Shown: positions 10,315 to 24,090 of the stretch, piece after piece
Layout: each line of letters starts with the position of its first letter
How positions within the stretch are numbered: the first letter of the stretch is position 1
Assembly: GCF_905115235.1 (NCBI RefSeq)
Contig: NC_051849.1
Span: forward strand, 193,939,786-194,003,785
DNA: 64,000 nucleotides
Origin: Hermetia illucens
Lineage: Eukaryota; Arthropoda; Insecta; Diptera; Stratiomyidae
Reading direction: 5' to 3'
Notes under the pieces: model-generated
The model's database searches: none
Seen by the model: only the letters and a program-made list of their open reading frames with translations
Told to the model about the DNA's origin: nothing
Position numbers and translations under genes: made by a program

Positions 10315-11400
10315 TTATCTTGGGACTGAATACCACGATGACACGAAGCAGACATGAACTGTTGAAAGTTTCGAGCTTTTGAATAACAGTCGTGGTCTCC
10401 GTTCCATATACCGCTCCCATACATTAGCACATAATCCTACGATCCTCGAACAAGTGATGATTTGGAGACCCCAATCAGAACCCAAAGTACTGGTATGGTA
10501 CTGGTTTATACTGAGCGTAGGCTCATTCATTCATACCAGTGAATGCAACTCTGTCGCAACAAAAGAATACGGCACTCGCGTTGTACAGCGCAGGCATGAG
10601 CCTACAAGAGCTCTGCCCGCGATATGGGTGCAACCAAAACTACCATTAAGTTCTCACGATGGGGCCAACTATGAATAACCGGAGCGAAAAAAAAATCCCC
10701 TAGAAGTTTCTCTGGAAAATATGCTCTCAGAAGGCCATCCTGGTTCCCACAGTACAATATAAGCTCCGGTCCCTTGCATACTCTGGTGTGGTCGCCCTGC
10801 TCGAGTACGTGGCTGCTCTTTAATGCAAAAAAGAGTGCGATGACCAGTCGAACTGAGAACCTTGATCTTGTTGGTGTTTACCTTCACTTCTCTTTTCTAA
10901 CTCTACTTCCCTTTCTTTCGAAATCCCTGATGGGAAGCAACAGATGACATCAGCGTAATCGAACCCTATTATTATTGTCCGGAATGCCCCTCCTGCATAG
11001 AGCATTCCAAATACACTCCCAGTTCATGCTGTAAGGCTTTCACTGTTCCAAAGATTTGAAGAGTTCAGGAGGATTCAGATCGAAAACCGGCCTGCTCTCT
11101 GTAAATCAAGCTTTGAAAGTTTGGTCCGATACTTTTCAGGATGATTGTAGTTAATATTTTTGCAACAGCAAGAAGCAAACAACCCTCCACTTCTCGCACT
11201 CAAGGCGGTTGCGATCATCCCGTCCTATTCATTGGAAAAGATCTCGAATTCCCAAATTGGTTTATCAGATTCAATCTTGGACCCTGCTACGCGGAATGAT
11301 CTTTGCAGGGCAATGTGTAGGCGCTGAACGTTGGACGTGCTGCATAACAGCGTCCATGACAAGAAGGAACCCTTCTGACTGCAGTAGAGCGATTTAATCC
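10315..11400 (-). mobile_element. LINE-C reverse transcriptase fragments
   Basis: Broken non-LTR sequence on the minus strand. Near 11160-11060 it reads an RT block like ILTTIILKSIGP then QAGFRSES. Near 10900-10800 it reads KVNTNKIKVLSSTGHRTLF, which matches KINTNKVEILSLLSHRTLP of the copy at 32560-34170. Several frames and stops are involved. It lies just beyond the last confirmed exon of the mitoshell-like gene, probably within its next intron. Confidence 0.65.
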
Positions 11401-11444
11401 AGCGGACTTCCATGGATACCAATAAAGAAGGCCGAAGTACTTAC

Positions 11445-14400
11445 CTTCAGATATATTTTCGCATGATATATAATCAGTTTAAGATCGTGTACGATTTCGA
11501 ATATATGCGAATACCCTCCAACTTGTGCTTTCAGGATGATCGAACGAAGATCCATAAAATTCGGATATTTGGCGGTAAAATCTGGAAACTGAAACAGGAA
11601 ACATGAAATACCCGTCAAACTTGCAACAAATCCTAACTTACATAGTTTCTTGTAAAATGAGCGGTAAAAAAGTATTTTCCTTCAGATAAATTGCTGATAC
11701 GTTGCAAAAGAACCTCTAGTTTCTCCGTGAGGTCTGAACCAATTGGTTTTGTGATAGTTGGGTCGAAAGCCGACGAGAAATTCGTTAAATTCTTCTCAAG
11801 TACGCGAAATTCGAATGGGAGCCAATCATTCCCAGGCTTCATGTTAAGCGAATTATGGTTTGGTGGTACGCCTATAGGTACCGGCGGCAAACCATTCCCA
11901 CCACCACAAGGTGGGTTCGAGATCGATTGTTGTGGAATAGACTGCTGCTTTCCATCACCTTCACCATTGATGGGCGAGGATGTTACACTCTGATTACAAG
12001 TATCTAAAATCGGCGTAGTATTGGGCCACAGGAGATTTACCTCATCTGCGCCACTATTATTAAAGGTTTTCCCGATACAAGGGTCAATAGGCGAGTCAAC
12101 TACGATATCCTTTTTGCTTGACGTAGATGAATCGAGACCGCTATTGGATTCCTTCTGCAATGGGTTGTACACCCCAGTTTTAAAGTACGTACCGTTGGCC
12201 GTGGCCTTCCTCTGAGTCTCTTCAGAATCTTCGACCAACGTGGAGAAGTAGCTCTTGTTCAAAGCATTGTTACTAGACTCATTCAAAATCGACGTTTGCT
12301 TAGGATTACTGTCAGTCGACACATTATCATTCAAAAAGTCATAGGAATCATCAAACATCTTGAAGTTCAGCTTCTGATTGGTTCCATTCAGGTCACTATT
12401 CACATTGGGAGGTTTCTTCAAGGGCGTACTAGATGCCTTCATGGTGCTGTCCATCTTCTGGAAAGCAGCCTTCTGACTCTGTACCAGGTGGTCCAAACTC
12501 AAGAATGATTTAATTATATTCTCCACAAAATCCATGGTTGCATCTTGCCAGGCCGCGAAGCTCTTTGTAAAATCTGGGCTCAGAGCTGATTTCACTTTAG
12601 TTAGTCCCTCCGGAGTGTTGTACACATATCCTTTTATTATAATCCAAGCATTTATGATGCGAGTGAAAACGAATATGAAATCTTTGACAGCCCAAGCTAT
12701 GCCTTGTGAATTAATGTTGGGTAAAACCCCATCGGGCCGGATTAAGTCCTGCTTCATGCGTGCACAAAGGCTGTCGATTTTCTTGAAGCAGGGACGGTTT
12801 CGGTGTGTGTAGGCTAGACGTTCTGCCAGCTCGCAACCACGCATGGCCATTCGTGTTAGCTGAAAAATTCCAGCTTTTAGATGATACTATACAATTGCCA
12901 GCAAGTGACATTACCTCTGAGAATTTCTCCTGGCACAAGGAGCTCATATCGATCATCGCTGGTCCATCGGACATATCGAAGGAGAATCGGTTACTGAAAT
13001 TTTGTTCAAGCATTTTTACAACGCCCGGCAAAGTAAGACAAACCACGTTTACCCAAATTTCTTTTCAAAATCTTTTGCAAAAACTGCATCAATCCCATTG
13101 CTTTTATCATGATATGGATTCGGAACAGTAGTGGATCCATACGGTAACTCAACTGAGGAAACCGGAGGATGAAGATCAGAAATACGACCTTCTCTTTGCA
13201 ATAATGTACTAGGAAGCTTACGATTATTCATAGCAGTTTCAGGTTCACCTGGGGATTTTGGCAACGGCATTGTCAAATCATTCAACGCATTTATATTGAC
13301 TGGATTATTATGATTCATGCACTGAACCCCAATTTGTATGGTCATATTATTTGGCTCTACGTTCCTAGTGTTCGCTCCCGTGTTAGGCATAAACCGGGCT
13401 TGTCTGTAAAAAGTGCGACATCAGTGAGATTGTTGAAGATAACAAAAAAAGACTAATTACGGATTGTCATAGTTTGAAGGAATATTGTTCGATTGGTACA
13501 GCGGTAGAGGGTATGGTGTAGGGAACATCGCCACTCCGGGCGGGCATACTGGTGACATAAATTGACCGTATGGCCAAAATGAGTGGAAATCTGAAATGAA
13601 AGAAGTTTGCAAACATTAGATTACAGTGACTAGATCCAGGAAAAACATCCTAAAAATTGCTTGACTACAGTGTTTTCTAAATGAACCCTTATTCAAAAAC
13701 CAGAAACTGGAGATCTACAGTATTCTTTTGGGTCGCTATCTGCCATCAGGAAAGACCTTTGTCGGGGGCAGGAGATTTACCGGCCAGAGTTTTCTAAGAA
13801 GGGGGAGGGGATCTGTCAATAGCGGTTAATAGCGTTTTTAACATAAACGGCGAATAGAAGGTCCTGCGTAATTTGGCGTAATTAATATACCCCGGGGCCG
13901 GATTATTTGTCTACAGCCTTGTTTACCATATATCGAATAACATACCTGAAAGTGGAGAACGCCAAATGCGAAAGCCCTTATGTATTATCCTATTCTATTT
14001 GTATGTGCAACGTGTATCAATGCATTTTATCCAAAACTAAAACCAGACTAACATTGAGTGACACCTGTTCCGCATCAAAGTTCCATAAACTCTGATCATA
14101 ACCCCCCAAGAAGGATATTCTGACCGGGTAGTTTTGAATAAAATCTACATTAACCTGCAGCCCACATACATGTAGGCAAATCGGCTAGAACCTGAAACTG
14201 GCAAAGCCAACCTTCCTTTGATCTGATACATGCCGATCACACCTAGTATAGCGCGAGGCACGTCCAAAAAGTAAGTATATTGGCGCTCTCACGCCCGTAA
14301 GGAATGGCATGTCGACATACCGTGAAGTCTGACTGCCTCTGTTCAAAATGAGACCAATTTGAGGTTACTATGTTCCAAACTTTTGACCCAGAATCATCTC

Positions 14401-17400
14401 TTGGGAAAAAATGTTGGCCCTATCTGCCATCAAATGCGAAAACACCTCCCTCAATCCAAGGCGTTATGCAAACTGTGCCCATTGAAGCATTGGAGTCAAG
14501 GTCAACTGCGAAGACCACAACCGATCAGAGTACATCTGAGCTCAGCATATCAAACGTCAGGAAGGAAACAGGCCTCAGGGAGCTGCGTAGATCAGCCCAC
14601 TAGAGGGGAATTTTCCAAGGAACCCCCAACCCCAAGAAGGACTAATCCTCTCCTCCAAGGAACCCTAACCCGAGCCCAAGAAGGCGTAATCCCGGGGAAG
14701 TCACGAGATAAAGAGAGGATTCCTTACACATACTAATGCGGTGAAAAGCATTCGACTGACCATATACTGCCAACGGTATTTCCACTCATGAGGAGCACGA
14801 AATAATTGAGCTCATCGTCATGGAGATGTGTGAGGGCTGAAATACGGAGCTTGCGTCCACCAGCATACTTTTTCCACCAAGTCTTATACTTCGCGATGGA
14901 GGCAGACAGGCTAGGAACAATAGCCCCCCCAAGTTGCCAGAATGGAAAGGAACGGAACTGTTGACATGTGCTGGGAATTATCACAGCGACAGAGTCGGAG
15001 AAGCTTCTGCTCCTCCTAGTCACTCAAAACATTAACCTTTACCCACGATTATGGACAGTCTTTAGGACAAGGAGAAACTCCTCACAATCGGAGTAGATAA
15101 CCGATCCATGAAGGCAATTCAAGGTCGTCACTGCCCAATCAACTACAAATCTGGCAGCATCTTCAAACGTAGAAACCAAGGAAGGACACTTCAAAGGACA
15201 CAACATGGAAGCCTGCCGGGGTCCCTAACGAAATCAAGGCGATTGTGCAGGCTGCCCTACCGAACAGGCAAGTAGATTTCTTGCCCACAAAAGAACCGAC
15301 CGACCTAGACCTTTCTAGAGCTCAAGTCGGACAATGAAATGTAAGGAAGTGCCATGTTGGAGGAGGAGGATGACACTTCTACATTGGAGAAGAGCTTCAA
15401 ACACAATGGAGCCAATGGTAGCCATAAAACCTAGATCATGCATAAGTTGCATTTGCAGTAACTGCAAGGATGAGTTCTAAAGATAACATTGGAATAGCCC
15501 TGCATATACCGGGGGTAGATTCCTCTTGTGAAAAAATGAAATTTAAAATATATATATATCTTTCAGACCTTATATTTGAAGACTTCTAGGCTGTCCAGTT
15601 CACTGAAAGCAAGGGGAAAAATCGGTAGATAGTCATGATGCTGCCCAGGAATCGACACGTGCATCCCACTGGAATTAGTTGTTTGACTGACGAAGTCCTA
15701 CGAGAGGAAAGCGCTACCACTTCCACTCCGTTGCGATGCCAACGCTTACCATAAGATCTGAGGAAACAGCAACAACAATCGAAGAGGCGAGTACCGTTTT
15801 GAATGCGTCCTTAGCAATAAGGTACAAATGCATAATGTAGGGAAGACGCCAAAATTCATAACCACCACCAGGCAAGACAAACTAGACTTGATCCTAATTT
15901 GATTCACGGCTGAAGCGGAATGCTAGAGACATCGCGGAAGGGATGGCTTGGCAAATCTCCTTTATTTGGTAGGTAGGTAGGTAGGATTTCTCTAATCGTT
16001 TGTTGCACCTTGGAGATTATAACACTGTGATCGTCCAGACTACCTCACGTCATTCCTATAAATGAGCGGATGGAAAGGATGCTCATAGCCTCCAGCTTCC
16101 GTAACACTTCACCTAAGATTCCGCCTTGAATATAAACTTGACGCGTTATTTTCGGTAGGTCAACGAAGTAGCAGCGAGCCCTTGAGTGGAGAGAGTTGCC
16201 GAAATACCATAGGGAATTTTGTGACAGCCTCGTAAGAGGGGTTCTATCTATGGATGGTATATATCGATCAGAGTATAAAATTTTGGATACATTCCCCACC
16301 CCTTTTTCAACATCACCATGTAGTAACTCAATCTCTGTCAACGTTGAAGATCGTTTTGGAATAATTTAGAGTGGAAGCTTAAGAAGGACAAGCCATTTTA
16401 TATTAGATACGACGCTTTACTTTAGGGAGAGATTAGATTAGATTATTCTCGAATTCTTCCACAGTCAACAACGGTCTAAGACAAGAGGATGCTCTACATA
16501 CATATGTGGCGCGGCAGGATTCGCGGCATTCGAAGTTTATTTCGAATGTTGCGAATACGAGCGGTTAGATGGCTGGGTCAGTAATTAAAGTCTTTCATCC
16601 TTTTTCGATTTAATTATTTTAAGCCGCTGATGAATAAATGGATCCGTGCATAAATAAAACGTAAGGATTTCTTGTGTTCGGCCCCAGTAAAGACTACTAG
16701 GACCGGATTAGTTCACACACATTCTTTTTAACAACCCGCCCAAGGATACTGACGAGCACTTGGCCTCTATCAAAAGTGACTTATCTCCGCGGTAGGGATA
16801 AAATTGTTGGAGATATCAAAATTACATTATACGACTTGGCTGACTGCGGAGACGTTCAAAGAGACTAATCAACACTAGGAGCTGAGAGCTCGACTTTTAG
16901 TTGCAAACTCGGGTGAGAGCAACGAGGTAGAGTTCGTTTGCAACCTCCCTGCGAAATTTTCCGATACAGCTCCTGCAGTCTCTGCAGTGCTGAGTTTATA
17001 CCTACATATTCTCGGAATCTGAGGTCTTTCCCATTAAGTTGAAAAATGAATGATCGTCAAGATTCCGAGGAAAGGCACGCGTTGCATAAAACTCCGAAGA
17101 ATATGAGTGAAATTATGCGGTGCTTCCAACGATTAATTATTTGAACTCACTCCGAAGAAGTTGTAGTAATTGGAGTCCGATAAGGTTGCATTCTATGCCC
17201 GATAGGATTCGGACGTGGAGGGCTTCAATATACTATTGAGATTTTTTTTTTGAAACAGCTCGACTGCGCTGATATCTTTTGCTCTTTCACCGAATCATGC
17301 ACTTTAGCCAAATGTCTGTAGATTTGGAAAGAAACGAGCAGACTCGAACTGAGAATAAACACGAAGAAGCCTTATACACCTCGATGGACAGAATGGGCAT

Positions 17401-19720
17401 ATTGGAACGATTCGTTGAGTAATTTGATGAACTACTGAACAACCAGAACATCAGCGAATTTGAGGTCCCGCCAACTGAAGACGACGAACAAATACCGCCA
17501 CCACCAAGTATAGAAGAAACAGTTCGTCCAATTCATCGGCTTAAAAATCATAAGTCACCAGGAACTGACGGAATTACAGTCGAATTGGTTAAATATGGAG
17601 GCGACCAATTACACCAAGTGGTTCGTCAACTTGTGCTCAATCTGTGGGATAGTGAATCAATGCCGGACGACTGGGAACGAGTTATCATCTGTCTCATACA
17701 TAAAAAGGGGGATATCATACAATGCAGCAATTATAGAGGTATCACGTTCCTGAACACCATCTATAAGGTATTCTCCGCTATCTTGCTAGGCCGCGTAGCC
17801 CCATATGCCCACAACATCATTGGCCCATACTAAAGAGGCTTCACTCCAGGCAAATCAGCAACAAATCAGATTTTCTCTCTGCGGAAAGCGATGGAAAACC
17901 TGTTGGAATATGGACATCAGTTGCACCATCTCTTCATCGAGCTTAAATCCGCATGTGATAGCATAGCCAGAGTAAAACTGTACACGTCCATGAGAGAATT
18001 CTGTATCCCGACGAAATTTATTAGACTGACTAGGCTGACTCTGACCAATGTGCGAGGCCAGATAAAAGGAGCAGAACCACTCTTAAGACCAATCGACATC
18101 AACAACTATCTAGGACAAGGGGATGCCCTATCATGCGTCCCCTTTAACCTGGCCCTCGAGAAAGTGATCCGTGATCCTGAGGTAAATGCAAGAGGTACGA
18201 TCCTCTTTAAGTCCACCAAACTATCGGCCTATGCTGACGATACTGACATCATGGAAAGAACAACCAGAGATGTACAGCCTACCTTCATCCAGATCGAGCA
18301 GGCGGTGATAACAGCTATGACGATAAAATCCGTGCGCGGTTGTTGGCAGCCAACAGAGCCTATTTCGGCTTACAAAAACTGTTTCGCTGCAAACGTCTCA
18401 CCATAGGGTCAAAGCTCTTACTGTACAAAACTATAATCTTGCCAGTCCTTATGTATTCCTCGGAGACTTGGGTTGTTAGCAAAAAAAACTGCGAACCCTT
18501 GACCGCGTTCGAGAGAAGAACCCTCCGAAGAATTTTTGGCTCCCTACATTAGGATGGACGATTCCGTAGCTCACATAACGACGAAATCTATGAGCGATAC
18601 TACGACTGTCCGGTTGTGGATAAAATCCGGCTCAATAGATTACGGTGGACGGGTCACTTAATCCGTATGGATAAGGATGATCCCACCCGGAAAGTTTATA
18701 AGGGCAATATCTATGGTGGAAAAAAGACGAGGCAGACCCTGCCTAAGATGGCGCGATGGCGTAGGTTAGGACGCCAGGCGGCTTTTAAAGATATCGAATT
18801 GGTAGACCTCGGCGCAAAACCGGGATGTCTGGAGTTCCTAATTAAGGCAGGCCTAGACCGGATACCGGTTGTTGCGCTGTTGATGATGATGATATAAGAG
18901 ATCCTAGTTCTTCCAAATAGTCTGCGACAGTTGGGTTGATCCACTTAGATTTACTTTTAGAAACCTGCGCGAAAAGTTCAAGATATGTGCTAGTTGGAAC
19001 TGTTGGCATTCATGGGGGAGTAGAACAAAGCACTTGACTAATAAAAAGTTCCTCCGAAACATTCATTTGAACCACCTTAGGCACAAAAATCAATATATTT
19101 TGTATAATTTACAGAGGCTTACCTTGTGCCATCAAATTGGATATTCGTAAACGGTCCATATTGTTAGAATTCATCGATCCTGGACAATTTACATGACTCG
19201 AAATATTGTCATTCGCGCCACCTAAACGCAAATCAACTTGAGTTTGATTGTTCATTCCAAGAATTTGGCGAGCTTTAATTAAAGATGAGAGAAAATTAGT
19301 TATAATGAGGTGGACTTTCAATTTCTGGTGTTTTCATAGGAATTTTGCGAAAAACGTAAATATTTTTCAAATGTCATAAGTACATGCATTCAAGCGAAAT
19401 AAGGGCTGTTTCACGACCATAGCATAGAGAATATAAAGAAATTTAGTGATAGCAGATACCTGATCTAAGACGTCATTTGAAGTCACGGTCCTATATGAAA
19501 TAACCACTACTTCCCAGGATTAAAGTGCTCCTGTTGCAAAGTATGGCAATCTACCCTTGTTCGAACCCTTCTGAAATATCACAGCCCTTACGTCGCTTTA
19601 CCTCACATACTCTCAAAATTACTGACTAATATGTTCTACGTATCGAACTAGAAAAAAATACTCACGTTTTCTTCGCAAAAGTCCTTCTTGAAGGATAAAA
19701 TCATTAGAGTAACTGGACAT
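11445..19720 (-). CDS. Mitoshell-like gene (tentative), seven in-phase exons; 3' end unresolved
   Basis: Exons on the minus strand: 19720-19666, 19272-19123, 13590-13461, 13403-13053, 12993-12915, 12859-11642 and 11588-11445. All have GT/AG borders and their phases join to one 709-codon frame. The ATG at 19720 (MSSYSNDFILQEGLL) follows stop-rich sequence. The protein has a Met/Asn/Pro-rich N-terminal half, a conserved-looking helical block in exon 6 (ELAERLAYTHRNRPCFKKID, then GVLPNINSQGIAWAVKDFIF), a low-complexity Ser/Asn region, and an exon 7 block (YPNFMDLRSIILKAQVGGY, then HDLKLIIYHAKIYLK) that resembles the end of a bromodomain-like fold. I associate it from memory with Drosophila mitoshell, needed for mitochondrial arrangement in male meiosis; this is not proven here. 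Intron 2 is 5.5 kb because of repeat insertion. A strong donor after 11445 implies more exons to the left. Confidence 0.6.
13604..17400. other. Repeat-derived intron interior, mostly unassigned
   Basis: Left part of the large intron 2 of the mitoshell-like gene. It holds a short TAGG microsatellite (about 15967-15983), an AT dinucleotide run near 15550, and short open frames (for example 14359-14736 plus, 16045-16341 minus) that I could not assign. Much of it is probably old transposon sequence. Confidence 0.35.
17405..18900 (+). mobile_element. LINE-A (RTE-like) copy with internal deletion and GATGAT tail
   Basis: Plus-strand non-LTR element inside intron 2 of a minus-strand gene. It reads the RT fingers HKSPGTDGITVELVKYGG, NYRGITFLN, and the catalytic AYADDTD near 18230. 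The sequence then jumps at about 18310 to the C-terminal part (LLAANRAYFGLQKLF, then FERRTLRRIFG, HLIRMDKDDPTRK), so roughly 100-150 codons are deleted. There are a few stops and frame changes. It ends at a short ATGATGATGAT run typical of RTE-like 3' ends. Related copies are at 29483-31200 and 47500-48290. No endonuclease domain remains, so the copy is 5'-truncated. Confidence 0.85.
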
Positions 19721-21100
19721 TTTCAATTTCCGGTCTTAAATTTTTTTATCAGTCTTGTTTAATATGCTTAGCCGTTACGTTACGTAAGTTTAAATTATAT
19801 CAAAATATCGTTTTAAAATATTTAAAATTATTCCCAAACATCCGAATATGCGGAGATAGTGATTGCGTTTAAAACAAATATATTAACACATTAAAGGTGC
19901 ACGCGCCGTTATGCGACAATGGTTCAACGTAAACTTTTCTCCTTTATTAATATGAACATGTATTTTTTGGCGTTAAAACGAACTAATGAAGCTCATTTCG
20001 TAATTTTTTAACATTGGAGTATTTTTGCTTGTCAAAACTTAGATATCAGCCAGACGACAGGCACAGGAAATTTGCAATTGATAAAAAGAAAATTTTTTTG
20101 CTTTAAAACAACAAAACTTACAATCACAAAAAATGCTACAGCTTGAAAATCACGTCCGTCTTCTCTGGAGGCACCCTAAAAAGTAAATAAAATTTTGTCA
20201 AGCATGAACAAAAGATAGTTGACATCGTAGTGACTTTGTTTTTCCAAAAATTTCACTGGCAAATTGATGATTATATATGGACGGAGTGGATTTCCATTCG
20301 AATGATAAAAGTGTCCTTGCGAATCAAAGTGGGACTGTGCGGAGATTCTTAGTTGGACGCATGTAACTATAAAGTCAAATGAGGAACAAATGAATGAAAG
20401 TACGTAAGACCAGGAGTTTGGTTTACCAAGTTCCATTTATTTCCTTGAAAACGAATCCTCTCCGCAAATGTGATACCAATCTTCAATCAAATCTGGCTCC
20501 GTATCACGTCTGCAGGATATGGTCCGTATATATATATCATAGAGAGTACATCACTCGTCTAATACATTGAGGCAATTCAATTGCGTTGCCTTTTTTGAGG
20601 CACCCGTGCCTGCACCATTTTGTAGTACCTCTCGTAGTAGTCTGCCAATCGATGTGGCAATATAAAATAGACTGATTCCATCTAAATCGGGGGAATATAA
20701 GTGCCGTTATCAAATTCTCGTCGTCCTAGAATGTATTTACTACTAAACCCATATTAAAAGCCTTTGTGGGCCACCCTTCTTTTTCTACTCCTCCGATAGC
20801 GCTGCGGGTCGACTTGGCCGCTGACTTCCCTCAAGCCTATTTCTCAAATTTCGAAGTGCTTCATTGTATGCATGAATTGTCCTTTCTTATCTTGCTCTTG
20901 AGTTTTCCTGGCAGACGATTGTCTTGCGCTTGCTCTTTGAACTCCCTCTCAGATATTCTCATTTCTGGTATTCGATCGTTGTGTCTTACTCCTTGCAATT
21001 TTCCGAGCTAAATTCGAATACATATTGGTCCGCCGCCAACAACTTCAGACAGCTCTACGTTGTACAAAACTCGCCAAGAATCAATCTTCTTCTTTTTCTT
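19721..21100. other. Upstream region of the mitoshell-like gene
   Basis: AT-rich up to about 20170. The promoter and any untranslated exon of the minus-strand gene should lie here. A minus-strand stretch near 20170-20560 has splice-like signals (for example DTEPDLIEDWYHICGEDSF after a CTGCAG acceptor near 20515), but no family match, so I do not call a gene. Confidence 0.35.
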
Positions 21101-24090
21101 TTTCTTTAGCCTTTGTCCCGTTTATAAGCGGGGTCTGCTCGTTGTGATCGGTTTCGCTATTTAGCTCCTGATCTATCTCAAGACTTTTATTTCCCCATCC
21201 AGCGTATCAAGCTACCGCTGTTTCGGTCGGTCTTTTGGTCGTTTACCGTCGACTTCGATGTTCAGACCAATCTTGGTAAGTGAACTCTCGTTGGCACGAA
21301 TTACGTGACCATACCATCGAAGTCGCCTCTCGCAGTTTTTCCACGATCAGTGCAACTCCATATCGGATGCGGATATATCCTCATCTGGGATGTGATCAAA
21401 ACGTGTCACGCGACTACTCCAACGCAACATCTTCATCTCCATTACCGCAAGACGTCGTTCATTGTATTTTATAGTGGGCCAACACAAAGAACCATAGAGA
21501 ACGATAGGACGGACGACATTGCGGTAAATTTCCGATTTGAGACGTTCGTTGAAACGTGAATCGCAAAGAACACCAGTTGTGGAATGTCACTTAATCCAGG
21601 TTGCGTTAATGCGTGAAGCAATTTCATAACGCAGTTCTCCATTGGCTGATAGCGTTGATCCGAGGTTTTTAAATTGTCAGTTCTGGGCAGATCACCGCCG
21701 CTGACAGTGACTATGTCTGTTTCATGGGGATCGGTCTTCAAAAATTCAGTTTTATTCAGATTCAATCTGAGATTCCATTTTTGGATAAGCTGCTCGAGAT
21801 TAGTTTTACTATTAAATGCTAGGAAGACATCATCTGCATAAAGCAGTGTTTAGGTCACGGGACGTTGGTTGTCCCGTGTGACGCTGTCTATAACAAGAGC
21901 AGAAAGGAGTGGTGAGAGGGCGCTTCCTTGATGAACACCAACAGAGACACGAAGCGGTTTTGATACACCCGCCATAGTTCGAACTTTACTTTTCGGATCG
22001 TGGTAGAGCAATTGAACCCAGCGCACGAGTTCTTCTGGCACGAAGTGTTGTCGTAAAGCATACCAGATGAGTTCGTGTGGTACACGGTCAAACGCTTTCT
22101 CTAGATCCAGAAAGGCAATGTAAAGAGGGCGATGTTTCTCACGGTGTATATCCATGAGTAACCGCGCAGCCTGTATTGCGTCAGTAGTTCCGCAGTTTTT
22201 GAAAAATCCGGCTTGATTCACGGTTATTTCAACGATTTTCCGAATACGGTTGTCAAAAATGCGTTCAAAAATCTTAATGGTATGGGAAAGTAATCGGATC
22301 GGACGGTAATCTGAACATTCTGCTGGACTACCTTTCTTTTTCCATATTGGAACAGTGGTACTTTCTTGCCAGTTAGATGGTGTTCTTCCTTCCTGAATAA
22401 CCCGATTAAATAATTCACTGAGCCACAGTGTTGGGTCCCAGCTCTTCGCTTTCCAGAGCTCAGATGCGATGTCATCAGGTCCTGTGGCTTTCCCCGATTT
22501 CACTCGTTTTATTGCCTCCTCGACTTCAGTTGCGCTGACAGGTGGAACTGGTCCAAATGTCGGCAATGATTGTGGAAGCGGAAGATGAGCAAACTCTTCA
22601 GTTGAAATCTACTCGAAGTATTCTCGCCATCTATCCGTCGCGGTTCGACGGTTGGTAAGCAAAGTATCGTTCTTGTCATTAACGCAACAGCAGTGTTCGA
22701 TATCCTGTGTATGTTCGTTACGGCTTTTAGCAAGTCGATACAGATCTCTCTCGCCATCCCGAGTGTCCAGTTTATCGTAAAGATTTTTGTAATGGTTCGC
22801 CCGGGTGACAGCGACTGCTTTCTTTGCTTTTTGGATGGCATTCTTATATATTTGCCAATTGGCCAGCGTTTTATCGTCGAGAAATTTGTGGTAGAGACTT
22901 TTCTTTTCACGGACCTTCATTTCAACATCATCATTCCAAAGCCGAGTATCTCGGTTGATGTACCGCTTGCCCGGCTTGGTGAACCCGAGGGTTACAGAAG
23001 TCGCTTGGTGGATCGTGTCGTCCATTTGGTTCCACGATTCTTCCACATCCGTAATGGTCGGTAATCGTGTGAGTGAGATCATTTCTTCATTGATCTCACC
23101 AAATCGCCTCCATTTAATGTACCGCGGGCCAGTGCGTTCCTCACGCTGTTTTATCGATGGCTTAATTCGCAGGACTCTGTGGCCGATGTTGATGTGCGAT
23201 AGTCTCATGGGGAATGGCTTTGCAATCAGTGAAAGTAATAAAATGTCGACGTCTTATGAGAATATAAGACGATTTGCATGTTACTGTTCCCACTATAAAA
23301 TGTAGGAAGATGAGACAATCCTTTGATGAACCATGTTTTCATAAATACAAGGTCATGGGTGTCCGCAAACTCGATTATACGCTCGCCATCCTCATTGCGC
23401 GCTCCGAATCCCTTTCCCCCATGGCACTTGTTACCGTCTGCCTTTTCATCCACATGACCATTAAGGTCGCCGACAATGATGATATAGTTGTCAGCAAGCA
23501 CGTGACAAGTCTTTTCATCGAGAAGTTACCAGAAGGCATTTTTCTCGGCATCAGGTCGACCTATCTGTGGTGTGTACGCGGTGAAGAAGTGAATAGTGCG
23601 ATCAGCTGATATAATGGTGAGCTTCATTAACCGATCATCAAATCGTTGAACTTCTTTAATGGCATCACGGAAACCCTCTGAGATTACAATGCCAGCACCA
23701 TGTTGAGTGTGTGGAGAAGTTTATAGCCATTTTTACCGCGTTTGTATTCAATGTCGCAGCTTTTGGCACCAGCCCATCCGGTTTCTTGCGGAGCGCAGAT
23801 ATCAATGCGTTTTTTCCGAAAGGCTCTTGTGAATTCGTCGGTCTTTCTAGTTAAGGTACCAACATTTAGCGTGCAGACACGTATTTGTTCTGTTAGGACT
23901 AACTTACTTACGTCCTGACCCCGTCCAAGCGTCAAGAACCCTTGCCCATTTTTCGACAGGACCGAGGAGCGTCCTGCCTCGTCGACTGATGTGGATGCCG
24001 AGGCTTGTGACTTAATCCAATCATCTTGTTTGTGACGATATTGTATACATTTTCTTGGCCAGCGTGTCGCGTGACCTGTCACCAAGGGAG
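21100..24090 (-). mobile_element. LINE-B, near full-length RTE-like element with APE endonuclease and RT
   Basis: The most complete LINE in the window. On the minus strand it starts with an AP-type endonuclease: QIRVCTLNVGTLT and CAPQETGWAGAKS near 23800, VGDLNGHVDE near 23470. RT follows: SGKATGPDDIASELWK, LDLEKAFDRVPHELIWYAL (first catalytic Asp) near 22100, VHQGSALSPL and LLYADDVFLA near 21830. A post-RT domain runs to about 21480 and the 3' region to about 21100. The open pieces (24085-23684, 23501-23226, 23208-22609, 22566-21850, 21765-21469) are separated by a handful of frameshifts and stops, so the copy is dead but fairly young. Fragments of the family are at 31360-31622 and 63060-63565. 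Confidence 0.85.

Noticed and set aside
14359-14736. 125-codon plus-strand open frame
   Set aside because: No family match, overlapping frames in the same place, and location inside an intron full of repeats.
16045-16341. 98-codon minus-strand open frame in intron 2 of the mitoshell-like gene
   Set aside because: No recognisable motif; more likely repeat-derived or chance.
20170-20560. Minus-strand exons of a further gene
   Set aside because: Splice-like signals and short peptide-like stretches are present, but phases and homology could not be established.
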